Source: an uncultured Oscillospiraceae bacterium
GTDB lineage: Bacteria; Bacillota; Clostridia; Oscillospirales; Acutalibacteraceae
Assembly (NCBI GenBank): GCA_900555705.1
Contig: USLV01000114.1
Location: 1-5,083 of the forward strand
Length of the DNA stretch: 5,083 nucleotides
Direction: 5' to 3'
A model generated the notes under the pieces. The model did no database searches, had not been told where the DNA came from, and saw only the letters and a program-made list of their open reading frames with translations. The position numbers and the translations under genes are program-made. Positions 4,574 to 5,083 of the stretch are shown one piece after another; within the stretch, counting starts at the first letter, position 1, and every line of letters begins with the position of its first letter.

Positions 4574-5083
4574 TCATATCTTTCCCGTCTCGCGCAGCCA
4601 GCAGACTGTCTCCGCCAGCGTATCCCGGAGCGGCCGCAGCTGAAAATCGGACGGCGCGTCCCATCCGTTCGGTATCCGTCCCGACAGTGTCGGACAGGCG
4701 ATCGCCGGTCGCGGTTGCTCCAAATGGAACCGCTGCATCGATTCCGACAGCCATGCCGTCCAACGGCTCCAGCCAGGCGATCGGAGCAGCGGCACATCCT
4801 CTCGATCCGTCAGCAGCCGCAGCATCTCGAACAGCGCTGCCGCCTCTGTGCAGTGCCCCGTCAGAATGGTTCGCTCCTCCGCCGTCTCACAGCAGGTGAG
4901 GGCCATCCGGGCCGCGTCCGCTGCGTCCACAATCGCATATTCCCCACGCACAGCCGCGCGCAGCTCACCGCGGCAGTAGTCACCGATTGTACGCGTCAGT
5001 GGGCTCAATCCACCCATAGAAGGACCGATGACATCCCCGATATACAGCACCGATGCATCCAACCCTCTTCCAATCGCCTCCAG
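4574..5083 (-). CDS. NAD-dependent epimerase/dehydratase family protein (extended SDR), C-terminal part
   Basis: The open frame crosses the right edge of the window without a start, giving at least 169 residues of the C-terminal half. The first visible residues, LEAIGRGLDASVLYIGDVIGP followed by SMGG, match the segment of extended SDRs that follows the catalytic YxxxK (usually '..GLd..ilhPsdiiGP'). Further family features are LTRTIGDYCRGEL, the VDAADAARMALTCCE segment (usually 'vDvrDva.g...a.e'), ILTGHCTEAAALFEMLRLLT, and the ending LRDTLAETVCWLRETGKI. The Rossmann GxxGxxG and the catalytic Tyr/Lys would lie outside the window. The group is closest in style to dihydroflavonol-4-reductase-like or nucleoside-sugar epimerases; the substrate cannot be told. 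A TTG at 5062 is in frame but is not a start, since conserved sequence continues upstream of it. Codon use is strongly GC-rich, unlike the block to its left. Confidence 0.88.
   Translation of the reverse strand: MEAIGRGLDASVLYIGDVIGPSMGGLSPLTRTIGDYCRGELRAAVRGEYAIVDAADAARMALTCCETAEERTILTGHCTEAAALFEMLRLLTDREDVPLLRSPGWSRWTAWLSESMQRFHLEQPRPAIACPTLSGRIPNGWDAPSDFQLRPLRDTLAETVCWLRETGKI

Noticed and set aside
4425..4899. Other-frame open frames over the SDR gene
   Set aside because: They are Arg/Ser/Pro-rich translations typical of shadow frames in GC-rich DNA; the SDR frame is the one with family features.

Overview
The window looks like a chromosomal segment of a gut-type Clostridia bacterium, probably Oscillospirales/Oscillospiraceae. 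This rests on Gram-positive style AGGAGG ribosome sites, sigma-A promoters, a clostridial XRE regulator, a DUF5050-like lipoprotein and an IS200-type transposase of the clostridial kind. It is an inference from protein style, not a taxonomic assignment.

Layout. (1) Positions 1-1540 are GC-rich and hold a divergent pair: an XRE-family regulator on the minus strand (64-753), closed by a strong terminator at 15-54, and a histidine-phosphatase-fold protein on the plus strand (917-1540). The phosphatase carries RQG instead of the catalytic RHG. (2) Positions 1541-1677 are a convergent intergenic stretch with a GC-rich hairpin terminator. (3) Positions 1678-3620 are clearly more AT-rich and form one minus-strand transcription unit. 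It starts at a sigma-A promoter (3593-3620) and a strong ribosome site, passes through a disrupted gene now split over three reading-frame segments (3533 to 2667), and ends in a secreted beta-propeller-like lipoprotein (1678-2691). (4) Positions 3621-3765 are AT-rich and hold no convincing gene. (5) Positions about 3766-4440 are a decayed IS200/IS605-type insertion sequence: tnpA with two in-frame stops and a destroyed HUH motif, tandem hairpins at its right end and a short inverted repeat around the tnpA frame. (6) From about 4440 to the end the sequence is GC-rich again and carries the C-terminal half of an NAD-dependent epimerase/dehydratase (SDR) gene on the minus strand, running off the right edge.

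The low-GC block with a dead IS at one edge, set between GC-rich housekeeping-like genes, reads as an acquired and partly decaying insertion. The genes on the two sides show no obvious common pathway. The observations most worth checking are the phosphatase without its catalytic histidine, the three-frame gene whose first and last frames agree, the unrecognised Cys-containing segment at 2667-3098, and the inverted repeat hugging tnpA. I did not find a convincing complete new defence or mobile system.
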